NCBI GenBank assembly: GCA_947174945.1
Contig: CAMWKZ010000002.1
Coordinates: forward strand, 51,033 to 115,032
Direction of reading: 5' to 3'
Source of the DNA: an uncultured Prevotellaceae bacterium
GTDB taxonomy: Bacteria > Bacteroidota > Bacteroidia > Bacteroidales > Bacteroidaceae
Length of the DNA: 64,000 bases
A program made the position numbers and the translations under genes. The notes under the pieces are model-generated. The model worked only from the letters and a program-made list of their open reading frames with translations. It did no database searches and had not been told where the DNA came from. Below are positions 14,647 to 23,701 of this stretch, piece by piece. How positions within the stretch are numbered: the stretch's first letter is position 1; every line of letters begins with the position of its first letter.

Positions 14647-16177
14647 GCGAGCGGTAGTAGTCGCGCATCGCCTGTTCGTCGTCGTCGGCACTCGTCATCA
14701 CTTCCAGCAACAGCGGGCGCTCGCTGTCCGTATGCAACAGCCAGCTGATGCCCTGTTGCACCGCTCCCATGTCCGCTGCCCGTTGATATAGGACGCCGTT
14801 CTGCTGGCATACGCCCTCTGCCGAGGTGCTGTGCTGGGCAGCCACCAAGGTGTCGCGCACGCCACTCTGCTCCAGTCCGCGCAGCATATTGAAGATGCCA
14901 CCCTTGCCGTTGTTCAGTAGCAACACGCGGAGGTTCCCGTGCAGATGCTGGTTCCATAGCGCATTTTGGTCGTAAAAGAAGCTGAGGTCGCCAATAACGC
15001 AATAGACCTTCGCATCGGCCACCACGGAACAGCCCGCTGCCGTCGACAGGGAGCCTTCGATACCGTTTACGCCCCGGTTGCAGTAGATGGGGTGACGGGC
15101 ATAGATATTGGCCAGTCGGATAGCCGACGAGTTGGCATAGTGGACGACCACATCGTCAGCCCCTACCCCTTGTTCAAAGCAGCGCACGACAGCCATCTGG
15201 CTATAGGCGGGCTGGTACGCCTCGCTATGCCGACGGGCGCGGGCCAACAATTCCTGCCATAACTGCACAAACGGATGGGGCTGCTGCTCCAGCATAAAGC
15301 GCACGTAGTCGGCCACCATCTCGCCATCGCCCTGAATAACATTCGTCAGGTTCATCAGCGTATCGGTCACCTCGCCCGTCTCGTTGACCACCCATGTTTC
15401 CTTGGCTTTGCGCAAGAACCGTTTCAGTCGCTTGCTGACAATGGAGCCGCCCGTATAAAGCACGAAATCGGGCACGTAACGCTCATCGTCGCCTGCCAGC
15501 ACCACAGCTTCGTCGTAATTGGCATTCAGCGGTTGTCCGCAGATTAGCAGCGGTCGCTTGGCTTGCATGAACATACGGGCCACGTGGTTCAGTGTGATGG
15601 ATGAGATATCGGCCCACTGGCATTCTATCTTGCGCTCCACGGGCAGTTCGGCCACATTGAAGCCGAACAGCGGCTCGCTGATGGGTACGTTGATGTGAAC
15701 GGGAGCGTGCCGCACCACCAGTACCTCGTTCACTAATCGGTTGCAATACCAGCGCGATTCATCGTCGTGGGGTTCTGGCAGCGTGACAGCCTTGCGCACA
15801 AAGCGGCCCAAGGCATCCGACTGGGGCAGTGTCTGCCCGTCCAGCTGGTCAATCCACTGCTGGGGACGGTCGGCGGAAATCACCACCAATGACTGGTGCT
15901 GGTAGTAAGCCTCGGCCACGGCTGGTGCCACGTTGAGCAGTGCCGTGCCGCTGGTAACACAGACGGCCACGGGCTGGTTCAGGCACTGCGCCATTCCTAA
16001 CGCATAAAAGCCCGCCGAGCGCTCGTCGGTTACGGGATAGCACTTGATGTCAGCGCACTCGCTAAGGTTGTGTACGATAGGCGCATTACGACTGCCGGGG
16101 CAAACCACTGCATGGCGCACCCCGTGGGCCACCAACAGCGATGTCAGTATGTTTACGTTCTCTTTATTACTATACAT
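14636..16177 (-). CDS. menD: SEPHCHC synthase (2-succinyl-5-enolpyruvyl-6-hydroxy-3-cyclohexene-1-carboxylate synthase)
   Basis: The 513-residue thiamine-diphosphate enzyme shows VVCPGSRNAPIV, TDERSAGFYALGMA (activating Glu region) and the cofactor motif GDLSFFYDQNALWNQ...NNGKGGIF. It joins isochorismate and 2-oxoglutarate, the first committed step of classical menaquinone synthesis. ATG 16177 (MYSNKENVN) was chosen; an in-frame ATG lies 30 bp further upstream, inside menF. The start overlaps the menF stop by 8 bp, so it is the last gene of the ROK-ROK-menI-menF-menD operon. At 513 residues it is somewhat shorter than many MenD proteins. Confidence 0.93.
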   Translation of the reverse strand: MYSNKENVNILTSLLVAHGVRHAVVCPGSRNAPIVHNLSECADIKCYPVTDERSAGFYALGMAQCLNQPVAVCVTSGTALLNVAPAVAEAYYQHQSLVVISADRPQQWIDQLDGQTLPQSDALGRFVRKAVTLPEPHDDESRWYCNRLVNEVLVVRHAPVHINVPISEPLFGFNVAELPVERKIECQWADISSITLNHVARMFMQAKRPLLICGQPLNANYDEAVVLAGDDERYVPDFVLYTGGSIVSKRLKRFLRKAKETWVVNETGEVTDTLMNLTNVIQGDGEMVADYVRFMLEQQPHPFVQLWQELLARARRHSEAYQPAYSQMAVVRCFEQGVGADDVVVHYANSSAIRLANIYARHPIYCNRGVNGIEGSLSTAAGCSVVADAKVYCVIGDLSFFYDQNALWNQHLHGNLRVLLLNNGKGGIFNMLRGLEQSGVRDTLVAAQHSTSAEGVCQQNGVLYQRAADMGAVQQGISWLLHTDSERPLLLEVMTSADDDEQAMRDYYRSLSI

Positions 16178-17195
16178 TATTATATATAATATGGCGCATG
16201 GTGTCAAGTTTGGTTTCCGTCTCCTGCCACTCCTGCTCCTCTATGCTGTCCCGCAGCAGTCCGCCACCGGCATAAAGCCGATAGCCGTTGGCAAACAGCT
16301 GCATACAGCGCAGGGTGACAAAGAGGTGGGTCTTGCCTTCCAGCAGCAGCGGCCCCATAAAGCCACTGTAATAAGAACGGTCGTGCTCCTCGTGCTGCAA
16401 AATAAAGCGGAAGGCTTCGTGCTTGGGTAGTCCGCAGACGGCTGGTGTGGGATGAAGGGCCTGAAGCAGTTCGCCCACCGATGCCCCTTCGGGCAGTGAG
16501 AAGCGGAAGTCGCTGCGCAAGTGGGCTAAATGGCCTGCGCGAGCTGTACACAGCTCGCCCTCCGTGAAGTTATTCGTAAACTGCTCCAGCTGGTGCGTGA
16601 TATAGGCAGCCACATAGCGTTGCTCCTGAACATTCTTTTCGCTCCATTGCAAGTGTTCTTCATACTTCATGGTGCCTGCCAATGCTATCGTCTGCCACTC
16701 ATTACCCTCGCCTGCCAGCAGTATCTCGGGCGTTGCCGCCAGCCACCAGCCACTCTTGGGGGTACAGACCAGACTTATCAGCATCCGTGGATAGCACGCA
16801 CAGGCACGCTGAAACAACTGCAAGGGTGTTTCGGCGCCTGTCTTTTCTATCGTGATGCTTCGCGATAGCACCAGCTTCTGAAAGTCGCCGTTCAGCAGGT
16901 GAGCATGAAAGTGAGTAAAGTCAAGGTGATAATTAGACGGGCTGGTTTTAAGCACTCCAGCCCACTCAGGCCATTCCGCCCCGCCGACAAGGCTCTCTAC
17001 GCTTGCCGTCGTCACGTTGTCAGGGCGCAACACCAATATGGGATGCTCCGTTGAGGGAGCAAAAGGGGCCAGCACAAACCCCTGCTGCCCCGTCAGTTCG
17101 GCGCACGACATCAGCTCTACAGGCTCGCCTGATGTCTGCTCTATCAGCGTACACTCCTGCGCATAAGGTAGGCGGAAAAGCGCGAAACTGCTCAT
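16170..17195 (-). CDS. menF: Isochorismate synthase
   Basis: The 341-residue chorismate-binding enzyme contains KLVLSRSITIEK (catalytic lysine region), LAGTMKYEEHLQWSEKN, and LHPTPAVCGLPKHEAFRFI followed by DRSYYSGFMGPL, the conserved C-terminal block of isochorismate and anthranilate synthases. Co-transcription with menD, overlapping it by 8 bp, and with the thioesterase gene menI, overlapping by 4 bp, points to isochorismate for menaquinone rather than siderophore or salicylate. The protein lacks most of the N-terminal extension of larger relatives. Confidence 0.9.
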   Translation of the reverse strand: MSSFALFRLPYAQECTLIEQTSGEPVELMSCAELTGQQGFVLAPFAPSTEHPILVLRPDNVTTASVESLVGGAEWPEWAGVLKTSPSNYHLDFTHFHAHLLNGDFQKLVLSRSITIEKTGAETPLQLFQRACACYPRMLISLVCTPKSGWWLAATPEILLAGEGNEWQTIALAGTMKYEEHLQWSEKNVQEQRYVAAYITHQLEQFTNNFTEGELCTARAGHLAHLRSDFRFSLPEGASVGELLQALHPTPAVCGLPKHEAFRFILQHEEHDRSYYSGFMGPLLLEGKTHLFVTLRCMQLFANGYRLYAGGGLLRDSIEEQEWQETETKLDTMRHIIYNNV

Positions 17196-17608
17196 GGCTT
17201 CGGGGTGTGAAGGATAAAGTTGGTGACGCGGACGCTCGATATCAGTTCGCCATTAGTATTGTGGATGTCTACCTGCCACACGTGTAGCTTCTTGCCAAAA
17301 TGTTGCAAGCGGCCATAGGCCGTAACGGTATCGCCCTCGCTAACGGCTTTCATGTGGCTGCCGCTGACCTCTATGCCCACACAGGCACAGTCGGGACACA
17401 AGGCTGATGAGCCAACTCCCGCCAAGTTCTCGGCCAGTGCTAACGATGCCCCGCCACTGAGAAAGCCAAAGGGCTGCCGGGTGCGCTCGTCCACTTTCAT
17501 ACGAGCCATACACGTATCGTCCTCGGGTGTGGAGAGGAACTCCATGCCGAGGACGGTGCTTAGATTCGGTTTGGCTTCTATGATTGCGTTGATGCTTTCT
17601 ACGTTCAT
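17192..17608 (-). CDS. menI: Hotdog-fold thioesterase, probable DHNA-CoA hydrolase
   Basis: The 138-residue PaaI/EntH-type hotdog protein has the motif RQPFGFLSGGASLALAENLA, where Glu in ALAEN is the usual catalytic residue, and VGIEVSGSHMKAV. It probably hydrolyses 1,4-dihydroxy-2-naphthoyl-CoA, the step after MenB. This role is inferred from the position: the ATG (17608) directly follows the stop of the preceding ROK gene, and its stop overlaps menF (ATGA). Hotdog thioesterases are broad in substrate, so context carries the call. Confidence 0.8.
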   Translation of the reverse strand: MNVESINAIIEAKPNLSTVLGMEFLSTPEDDTCMARMKVDERTRQPFGFLSGGASLALAENLAGVGSSALCPDCACVGIEVSGSHMKAVSEGDTVTAYGRLQHFGKKLHVWQVDIHNTNGELISSVRVTNFILHTPKP

Positions 17609-18589
17609 CTATTTAAACAATGAGTATTCTTTCACGGCCCACGCCAAGGCACTGGCGCCCAATACGTCGCGTTCCTGATTGTTCAATACAGACACCAACA
17701 GCTTGACCTTGCCGCGGATGTTGCCGAACACGTATTCATCGAACGATTTCTCCATCGGTTCCATAAACCACTTGGAGGCTTCAATCATCGCGCCCGTCAG
17801 GATAATGGCCGTGGGATTAATGACAGTGGCAAAGTTGGCCAGGGCCAAGCCCAGATAGAATCCCATCTGTTGATAAGCCTCCAAAGCCAGCGCATCGCCT
17901 TTGTCGCAACACTCGCCTATCGTCAGGGGAGTCAGTTCTGGCAAATCGCGCATCAAGCTCGGTTGGTCGGAAGCGGCAAGCAACTCGTTAGCCGTCTGAA
18001 TCAGACCCTGAGCAGAAACATATTCCTCCAGACAGCCCTTTCGACCGCAGTTACAGGGACGGCCTCCGTCCACTACGCACACGTGTCCTATTTCGCCGGC
18101 AAAGCCTCCAGTGCCTAAATGCGGCAAGCCATTAGAGAAAATACAGCTGCCCACGCCCTCCTGTCCTAACGATACAACGATGAAGTTGTCCATGCCGTGA
18201 GCTATTCCGTAGAAGGACTCACCCATAGCCGTCACGTGGGCATCGTTGCCCACAGCCACGGCCAGTCCGATGCGGTCGCGCAGCACGTTTGCCAAAGGCA
18301 GCACCCCCTTCCACGGCAGGTTAACGGCATTCTCGATACAGCCCGTTACGAAGTTCCCGTTAGGCGCACTGATGCCCACCGAGCGCACTACCTCATAGCC
18401 ACCGTTAGCCTCGGCCACCATAATGATACGCTCACTGAGCGCTTCGACGTAATTATTGAGCGTTGGATAGTCTTTCGTCCTGAAGTACTCCTTGGCGAGG
18501 ATGGTGCCACGCAGGTCAACCACGGCTATCGTGGTGTTCTCTATGCCGATATCAATACCGATAACTCTTGTCTTTACAGTTGTACTCAT
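17609..18589 (-). CDS. ROK-family sugar kinase-like protein (paralogue 1)
   Basis: The 326-residue ROK protein has GIDIGIENTTIAVVD at the N-terminus, the catalytic-type aspartate in VGNDAHVTAMGE (D116) and the zinc motif GHVCVVDGGRPCNCGRKGC (H169, C179, C181, C186). The second phosphate loop, normally L-G-[TS]-G-x-G, reads LGQEGVG (141-147), with one extra residue and no Thr/Ser-Gly. ROK kinases phosphorylate sugars such as glucose, mannose or GlcNAc. An in-frame start at 18688 was rejected because it overlaps paralogue 2. It is followed without gap by menI. Confidence 0.85.
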   Translation of the reverse strand: MSTTVKTRVIGIDIGIENTTIAVVDLRGTILAKEYFRTKDYPTLNNYVEALSERIIMVAEANGGYEVVRSVGISAPNGNFVTGCIENAVNLPWKGVLPLANVLRDRIGLAVAVGNDAHVTAMGESFYGIAHGMDNFIVVSLGQEGVGSCIFSNGLPHLGTGGFAGEIGHVCVVDGGRPCNCGRKGCLEEYVSAQGLIQTANELLAASDQPSLMRDLPELTPLTIGECCDKGDALALEAYQQMGFYLGLALANFATVINPTAIILTGAMIEASKWFMEPMEKSFDEYVFGNIRGKVKLLVSVLNNQERDVLGASALAWAVKEYSLFK

Positions 18590-18596
18590 GGTGTAA

Positions 18597-19577
18597 TTAC
18601 TTAAACAATGAATATTCCTTAACCTCCCAAGCCAGCACACTGGCACCCAACACGTTTCGAATATCGTCGTCAATGTCGGATAGCACAAAGTCTACCTTTC
18701 CCTGAATGTTACGGAACACGTGCGACTCAAATGCCTCGTAGGCAGGCTCCAAAAGCCATCTGCCAGACCGGGCGATGCTGCCCGTAAAGATGACAGCCTC
18801 AGGATTCAGCATGGAACAGTAGTTGGCCAGCCCTAAGCCTAACATATAGCCAGTGCGACGATAGACCTCAATGGCCAGCTCATCGCCTTGGTTACAGAAC
18901 TCTGCTATCACGTGAGGCGTCAGGTTCTCCACCAGTCGCATCTTCGAAGGCTCCTGACGCTCGGCCAGCACCTCATGGGCTGTGCGCACGATACCTTTCG
19001 TGGCCGTATAGGTTTCCAAGCATCCACGCTTGCCGCATCCGCACTCACGCCCACCGGGCACTATGCAGGTATGGCCTACCTCACCAGCAAAGCCGTCGGC
19101 ACCACGGTGAACCATGCCGTTGCTATAACAACAGCTGCCCAAGCCGCTGCCCAGCGATATGACGATGAAGTCGTGCATACCATGAGCCGCACCAAAGGTG
19201 TATTCGGCCAGTGCCATCGTATGGGCGTTGTTACCCAAGGCGACGGCTATGCCCAAACGGTCGCGCAGCATGGCGGCCATCGGCACTACGCCCTTCCACG
19301 GCAGATTGGGCGGATTCTCAATGCACCCCGTATGGAAATTCCCACTGGGCGTACTGATGCCCACCGAGCGTATGCTCTCGTATCCGCCGTTCGCCTCCAG
19401 CATCGACATGATATGACTGCACAGCACGGCAATGTAGTCGCCGATGTTCGGATAGCCCGACGTGACAAACGAGTCCATCGCCGTGACGTTTCCGCGAATA
19501 TCCACAATGGCGCACGACGTCTTGTCATCATCAATGCTCACGCCCACCACTTGTGTCTTGATATGGTCTATAATCAT
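18597..19577 (-). CDS. ROK-family protein, probably kinase-dead (paralogue 2)
   Basis: Also 326 residues and clearly related to the next gene along its whole length, including the ending WEVKEYSLFK. The zinc motif (GGRECGCGKRGCLE) and the second phosphate loop (SLGSGLGSC, 141-149) are intact. The catalytic Asp of the ND motif is replaced by Asn (LGNNAHTMALAE, N117), and the first phosphate loop reads GVSIDDDKTS instead of D-x-G-G-T. Seven nucleotides separate it from paralogue 1, so both should be made together; a heteromer or regulatory subunit is possible. It is first in the ROK-ROK-menI-menF-menD operon. Confidence 0.85.
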   Translation of the reverse strand: MIIDHIKTQVVGVSIDDDKTSCAIVDIRGNVTAMDSFVTSGYPNIGDYIAVLCSHIMSMLEANGGYESIRSVGISTPSGNFHTGCIENPPNLPWKGVVPMAAMLRDRLGIAVALGNNAHTMALAEYTFGAAHGMHDFIVISLGSGLGSCCYSNGMVHRGADGFAGEVGHTCIVPGGRECGCGKRGCLETYTATKGIVRTAHEVLAERQEPSKMRLVENLTPHVIAEFCNQGDELAIEVYRRTGYMLGLGLANYCSMLNPEAVIFTGSIARSGRWLLEPAYEAFESHVFRNIQGKVDFVLSDIDDDIRNVLGASVLAWEVKEYSLFK

Positions 19578-19599
19578 AGCAACACTTTATAGTTTGCTA

Positions 19600-19607
19600 C
19601 AAAGATA
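19600..19607 (-). promoter_or_regulatory. -7 element of the ROK-ROK-menI-menF-menD operon
   Basis: CAAAGATA on the plus strand is TATCTTTG on the minus strand, 22 nt before the first ROK start. No other -7 element is evident before menI, menF or menD, whose starts overlap or abut the preceding genes. Confidence 0.65.
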
Positions 19608-19722
19608 TATATTATTCCTCAATCCGCCAAACATTTATTACGTTTTTAGTATTTATTTAATGTCTGGCGTGAATGATAATACTAAAAAAGCATAAAAGCA
19701 CGCCGGTATCAGAATATTTTTG

Positions 19723-19730
19723 TACCTTTG
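19723..19730 (+). promoter_or_regulatory. lysS -7 element
   Basis: TACCTTTG, 30 nt upstream of the lysS ATG. Confidence 0.65.
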
Positions 19731-19760
19731 CACGCATAAAACCATTTTTACGAAGAAGAA

Positions 19761-21497
19761 ATGAACGTTTTAGAACTCAGTGAACAAGAGATTGGCAGGC
19801 GCGAAAGTCTGCAAGAGCTGCGCCAGATGGGCATCAACCCCTATCCGGCAGCAGAATACCCCACCAATGCTTTCTCTACCGAGATACGCGACTCGTTCCG
19901 CGACGACGAGGAAGAACCGCGTGAGGTGTGCATAGCGGGCCGCATGATGAGCCGCCGTGTGATGGGAAAGGCCAGCTTCGCAGAAATACAGGATAGCAAA
20001 GGCAGAATACAAGTCTACATCTCGCGCGACGACCTTTGTCCGGGCGAGGATAAGGATTTATATAATAAGGTGTTTAAGCGACTGCTTGACATTGGCGACT
20101 TTATCGGTGTCAAGGGCTTCGTTTTCCGCACGCAGACAGGCGAAATCAGCGTTCACGCACGCGAGCTGACGCTGTTGTCGAAGTCGCTGAAGCCGCTGCC
20201 CATCGTGAAGTACAAAGACGGCGTGGCCTATGACAAGTTTGACGACCCTGAGCTGCGCTATCGCCAGCGCTACGTCGACTTGGTGGTGAACGACGGTGTG
20301 AAGGACACCTTCTTACAGCGCGCAACGGTTATCCGCACGCTGCGCCGCGTGCTGGACGAGGCTGGATATACGGAGGTTGAGACGCCTACGTTGCAGTCGA
20401 TTGCCGGTGGCGCATCGGCCCGACCGTTTATCACGCACTTCAATGCCCTTGACCAAGATATGTATATGCGTATTGCCACCGAGCTTTACCTGAAGCGGCT
20501 GATTGTGGGCGGCTTCGAGGGAGTGTACGAGATAGGCAAGAACTTCCGCAACGAGGGCATGGACCGCAATCACAACCCTGAGTTTACGTGCATGGAGTTG
20601 TACGTGCAGTACAAGGACTATAACTGGATGATGTCGTTCACAGAGAAGCTGCTGGAAACGATATGTATTGCCGTCAATGGCAAGCCAGAGCGCGAGATTG
20701 ACGGGCAAATCGTATCGTTCAAGGCTCCCTACCGCCGTCTGCCGATTCTTGAGGCCATTAAGGAGAAGACGGGATTCGACTGCGAAGGCAAGTCGGAGGA
20801 CGAGATTCGCCAGTTCTGCCTGTCGAAGGGCATGGACGTGGACGAGACGATGGGCAAGGGCAAGCTGATTGACGAACTATTCGGAGAGTTCTGCGAGGGT
20901 ACGTTCATCCAGCCGACATTCATTACCGACTATCCTGTCGAGATGTCGCCCCTGACCAAGATGCACCGTTCGAAGCCCGGGCTGACCGAGCGCTTTGAGC
21001 TGATGGTGAACGGCAAGGAGCTGGCTAACGCCTACTCGGAGCTGAACGACCCCATCGACCAAGAGGAGCGGTTCGTGGAGCAGATGCGACTGGCTGACAA
21101 GGGCGACGACGAGGCGATGATTATCGACCAAGACTTCCTGCGCGCCCTGCAATACGGTATGCCTCCCACGAGCGGCATCGGCATCGGCATCGACCGCTTG
21201 GTAATGCTCATGACGGGCAAGACGTTTATTCAGGAAGTGCTGTTCTTCCCCCAGATGAAGCCAGAGAAGAAGATACCCCAGTCGACGGTGGCAGAGTGGG
21301 CCGAGATAGGTGTGGGCGAAGAGTGGGTGCCCGTGCTGCGCAAGGCGGGCTTTAACCTCGTGCAGAACATCAAGGACGAGAAGGCGCAGGGACTGCAGCA
21401 GAAGATTGGCGACATCGTGAAGAAATACAAGCTCGACATGCAGAAGCCATCGGTGGACGAGGTACAGCAGTGGCTCGACAGCGCGGCTAAACAGTAA
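19761..21497 (+). CDS. lysS: Lysine--tRNA ligase, class II
   Basis: The 578-residue enzyme has an N-terminal OB-fold anticodon-binding domain (about 55-170) and class II catalytic motifs: motif 1 around FLQRATVIRTLRRVLDEAGY, motif 2 FRNEGMDRNHNPEFT and motif 3 PPTSGIGIGIDRLVMLM. It charges tRNA-Lys. A C-terminal extension of about 75 residues after FFPQMKPEKK (AEWAEIGVGEEW...) is typical of Bacteroidota LysRS and absent from E. coli LysS. gpsA follows after 21 nt and is probably co-transcribed. Confidence 0.96.
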   Translation: MNVLELSEQEIGRRESLQELRQMGINPYPAAEYPTNAFSTEIRDSFRDDEEEPREVCIAGRMMSRRVMGKASFAEIQDSKGRIQVYISRDDLCPGEDKDLYNKVFKRLLDIGDFIGVKGFVFRTQTGEISVHARELTLLSKSLKPLPIVKYKDGVAYDKFDDPELRYRQRYVDLVVNDGVKDTFLQRATVIRTLRRVLDEAGYTEVETPTLQSIAGGASARPFITHFNALDQDMYMRIATELYLKRLIVGGFEGVYEIGKNFRNEGMDRNHNPEFTCMELYVQYKDYNWMMSFTEKLLETICIAVNGKPEREIDGQIVSFKAPYRRLPILEAIKEKTGFDCEGKSEDEIRQFCLSKGMDVDETMGKGKLIDELFGEFCEGTFIQPTFITDYPVEMSPLTKMHRSKPGLTERFELMVNGKELANAYSELNDPIDQEERFVEQMRLADKGDDEAMIIDQDFLRALQYGMPPTSGIGIGIDRLVMLMTGKTFIQEVLFFPQMKPEKKIPQSTVAEWAEIGVGEEWVPVLRKAGFNLVQNIKDEKAQGLQQKIGDIVKKYKLDMQKPSVDEVQQWLDSAAKQ

Positions 21498-21518
21498 TTC
21501 GGCAAACAGCAGAGCATC

Positions 21519-22514
21519 ATGTATGATTGTGGACGCATAGCAATCATTGGCGGCGGGTCGTGGGCGACGGCCATTGCCAAGATTATCGTGCAGCATACGC
21601 ACCACATTGGATGGTATATGCGACGCGACGACCGCATTGAGGACTTCAGGAGGCTGGGCCACAACCCCGCCTACCTGACAAGCGTCCGCTTCAATACCGA
21701 CGAGATATTCTTCTCGTGCGACCTTAACAAGATAGCCCAGCTCTACGACACGCTGGTGTTCGTAACCCCATCGCCCTACCTCAAGAGCCACCTGAAGAAG
21801 CTGAAGACGAGGCTGCGCTCTAAGTTTATCGTGACGGCTATCAAGGGCATCGTGCCCGACGAGAACCTTGTGTGCTCGGAGTATTTCCATCAGGTCTACG
21901 ACGTTCCCTACGAGAACTTGGCGTGCATCGGGGGGCCCTCCCATGCCGAGGAGGTGGCGCTGGAGCGTCTGAGCTACCTGACCGTAGGCTGTGCGGACCG
22001 TGAGAAAGCGCAGGCCGTGGCCAACGTACTGGCCAGCGAGTATATCAAGACCAAGACGTCGACCGATGTTGTGGGCATTGAGTATTCGAGCGTTCTAAAG
22101 AACGTGTACGCCATTGCCGCAGGCATCTGCAACGGCCTGAAGTTCGGCGACAACTTCCAAGCCGTGCTGATGGCCAATGCCGTGCAGGAGATGTCACGGT
22201 TCCTGCAGGTGGTGCATCCCATCGAGCGCAACATTGTAGACAGTTGCTACTTGGGCGACTTGCTGGTGACGGGCTATTCCAACTTCTCGCGCAACCGCAC
22301 CTTTGGCAACATGATAGGCAAGGGCTACTCGGTCAAGTCGGCACAGATTGAGATGGAGATGATAGCCGAGGGCTACTTCGGCACCAAGTGCATGAAGGAA
22401 ATCAACCGCCACTGCCACGTCAACATGCCCATTCTCGATGCCGTCTACAACATCCTCTACGAGCGCATATCCCCACAGATTGAAGTCAAGCTACTGACTG
22501 ATTCGTTCCGATAA
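21519..22514 (+). CDS. gpsA: Glycerol-3-phosphate dehydrogenase [NAD(P)+]
   Basis: The 331-residue protein has the dinucleotide-binding loop IAIIGGGSWATAIAK, VTAIKGIVPDE, the conserved IGGPSHAEEVALER, and SSVLKNVYAIAAGICNGL with the catalytic lysine. It reduces dihydroxyacetone phosphate to sn-glycerol 3-phosphate for phospholipid synthesis in the cytosol. It follows lysS at 21 nt. The length is normal for the family. Confidence 0.94.
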   Translation: MYDCGRIAIIGGGSWATAIAKIIVQHTHHIGWYMRRDDRIEDFRRLGHNPAYLTSVRFNTDEIFFSCDLNKIAQLYDTLVFVTPSPYLKSHLKKLKTRLRSKFIVTAIKGIVPDENLVCSEYFHQVYDVPYENLACIGGPSHAEEVALERLSYLTVGCADREKAQAVANVLASEYIKTKTSTDVVGIEYSSVLKNVYAIAAGICNGLKFGDNFQAVLMANAVQEMSRFLQVVHPIERNIVDSCYLGDLLVTGYSNFSRNRTFGNMIGKGYSVKSAQIEMEMIAEGYFGTKCMKEINRHCHVNMPILDAVYNILYERISPQIEVKLLTDSFR

Positions 22515-22544
22515 GCAAGGAGAAACCATCTAACAAACAAGACT

Positions 22545-22766
22545 ATGGAAGCAATTACTTTTAGCCCGGCACAAGTGCATGTGTTCAACTTGGTATCTCA
22601 TATCAAGTCATCCGCTGGCTTGGAGCAGTTGCGCGAGCAGCTGGCAGCCTTCTACGCTAAGCAGGTGGACGACGAGATGGATGCCCTTTGGGAGAGTGGC
22701 CAGTTTGGCGAAGAGCGCATGGCGGAGCTTCGCGGTGCCCACCTCCGTACACCTTATGCCAAATAG
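22545..22766 (+). CDS. Small protein upstream of a PIN toxin, probable antitoxin
   Basis: The 73-residue protein is mostly predicted helix (GLEQLREQLAAFYAKQVDDEMDALWE) with no obvious DNA-binding motif at the N-terminus. It begins 30 bp after gpsA and ends 8 bp before the PIN gene, the normal spacing of an antitoxin and its toxin. A short acidic, helical protein ahead of a PIN nuclease is the only basis for the antitoxin call; I do not recognise a family by sequence. Confidence 0.65.
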   Translation: MEAITFSPAQVHVFNLVSHIKSSAGLEQLREQLAAFYAKQVDDEMDALWESGQFGEERMAELRGAHLRTPYAK

Positions 22767-22774
22767 CGCAGCCG

Positions 22775-23191
22775 ATGAAGCCTGTTGTGATAGACACTAA
22801 CTGCCTGTTGCAAATTATCGCCCGCCGCAGTCCGTATCGCCCGATATGGGACGCCTTTCTGGCCGGACGCTTTCAGCTGTGCGTGTCGAACGAGATTTTA
22901 GAGGAGTATCAGGAGATTTTGGAACAGCAGATTACGCCTACGATTGCCGAGAACGTAGTGCTTTTGATACTCAACCAAAAGAACGTTCAACTCGTTGCAC
23001 CGTACTTCCGCATGGGACTAATCACCTCCGACCCCGATGACAACAAGTTCGTGGACTGCGCTTTTGCCGCTGGAGCCGACTATCTGGTATCGGAAGATAG
23101 CCATTTCAGCGTGCTCCACACGATTCCGTTCCCGCATCTAAACCTTGTCACCCTCGACGAATTTATGCAGACAAGGCTCGTAGGGAAGTAA
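22775..23191 (+). CDS. PIN-domain endoribonuclease toxin (COG1569-like)
   Basis: The 138-residue PIN domain retains the four acidic positions: VIDTNCLLQII (D), SNEILEEYQEIL (E), DPDDNKFVDCAF (D) and LVSEDSHF (D). PIN toxins of VapC-like modules cleave tRNA or mRNA when free of antitoxin. ATG 22775 was chosen because it directly precedes the strand carrying the first Asp; the frame is open upstream to 22688 but overlaps the antitoxin gene. Degenerate 22-bp repeats follow downstream. Confidence 0.85.
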   Translation: MKPVVIDTNCLLQIIARRSPYRPIWDAFLAGRFQLCVSNEILEEYQEILEQQITPTIAENVVLLILNQKNVQLVAPYFRMGLITSDPDDNKFVDCAFAAGADYLVSEDSHFSVLHTIPFPHLNLVTLDEFMQTRLVGK

Positions 23192-23367
23192 CCTAACCCA
23201 AGCTCTTTCAGTCCGACCATCCAATATGAATTAAGCGGACAAAGTGCCTCTGTAGTTTTGCACAGAGGTCAGCACGTTGTGCTTTGGCGTGAAATACGCG
23301 ATGTATGAAGCGTTGGCGTAAAACGTTGACTGTGAAAGTATTACGGGCGAAGGGGCGTTTTTGAGCC

Positions 23368-23543
23368 TGAAAATGCGCTCGGCTGACGATGCGAAGGCCG
23401 TCGGCGCATGGTGCGGAGGCGGTCGGCACACGCTACGGGCGCCACTCTCACCTGCTGCGGACGGCGTTGGCAGCGTGTGAGAGTGGCGTTTACGGCATAT
23501 AAGAGCGGTATTTACGCTGTGTGCGGAGCTGACGGAGCGGTTG
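23368..23543. repeat. Degenerate 22-bp tandem repeat array (8 units)
   Basis: Eight 22-bp units in constant register begin at 23368, 23390, 23412, 23434, 23456, 23478, 23500 and 23522. The units at 23390 and 23412 match the consensus TGCGGA-N5-TCGGCACATGR seen at 46.5 kb; the others keep mainly the initial T-x-x-G-x-x and G/C-rich halves. A 12-bp perfect inverted repeat (23440-23451 and 23477-23488) lies across units 4 to 6. The remaining intergenic DNA from 23192 to 23701 has no supported gene. Confidence 0.7.
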
Positions 23544-23701
23544 CGGGGGCGCAGTTTGCACCCTCAGCCGACCTAATTGGCGAAAAATGAAGTGTTAAAT
23601 TCCGTGATATAAAGCGGACATTCAGCGACCGTGCCGACTGGCATTAGACATTATGCGAGAAAAACGTAGGGCAAAGTCTTGGCCGTTTCAGGATTAATCG
23701 C

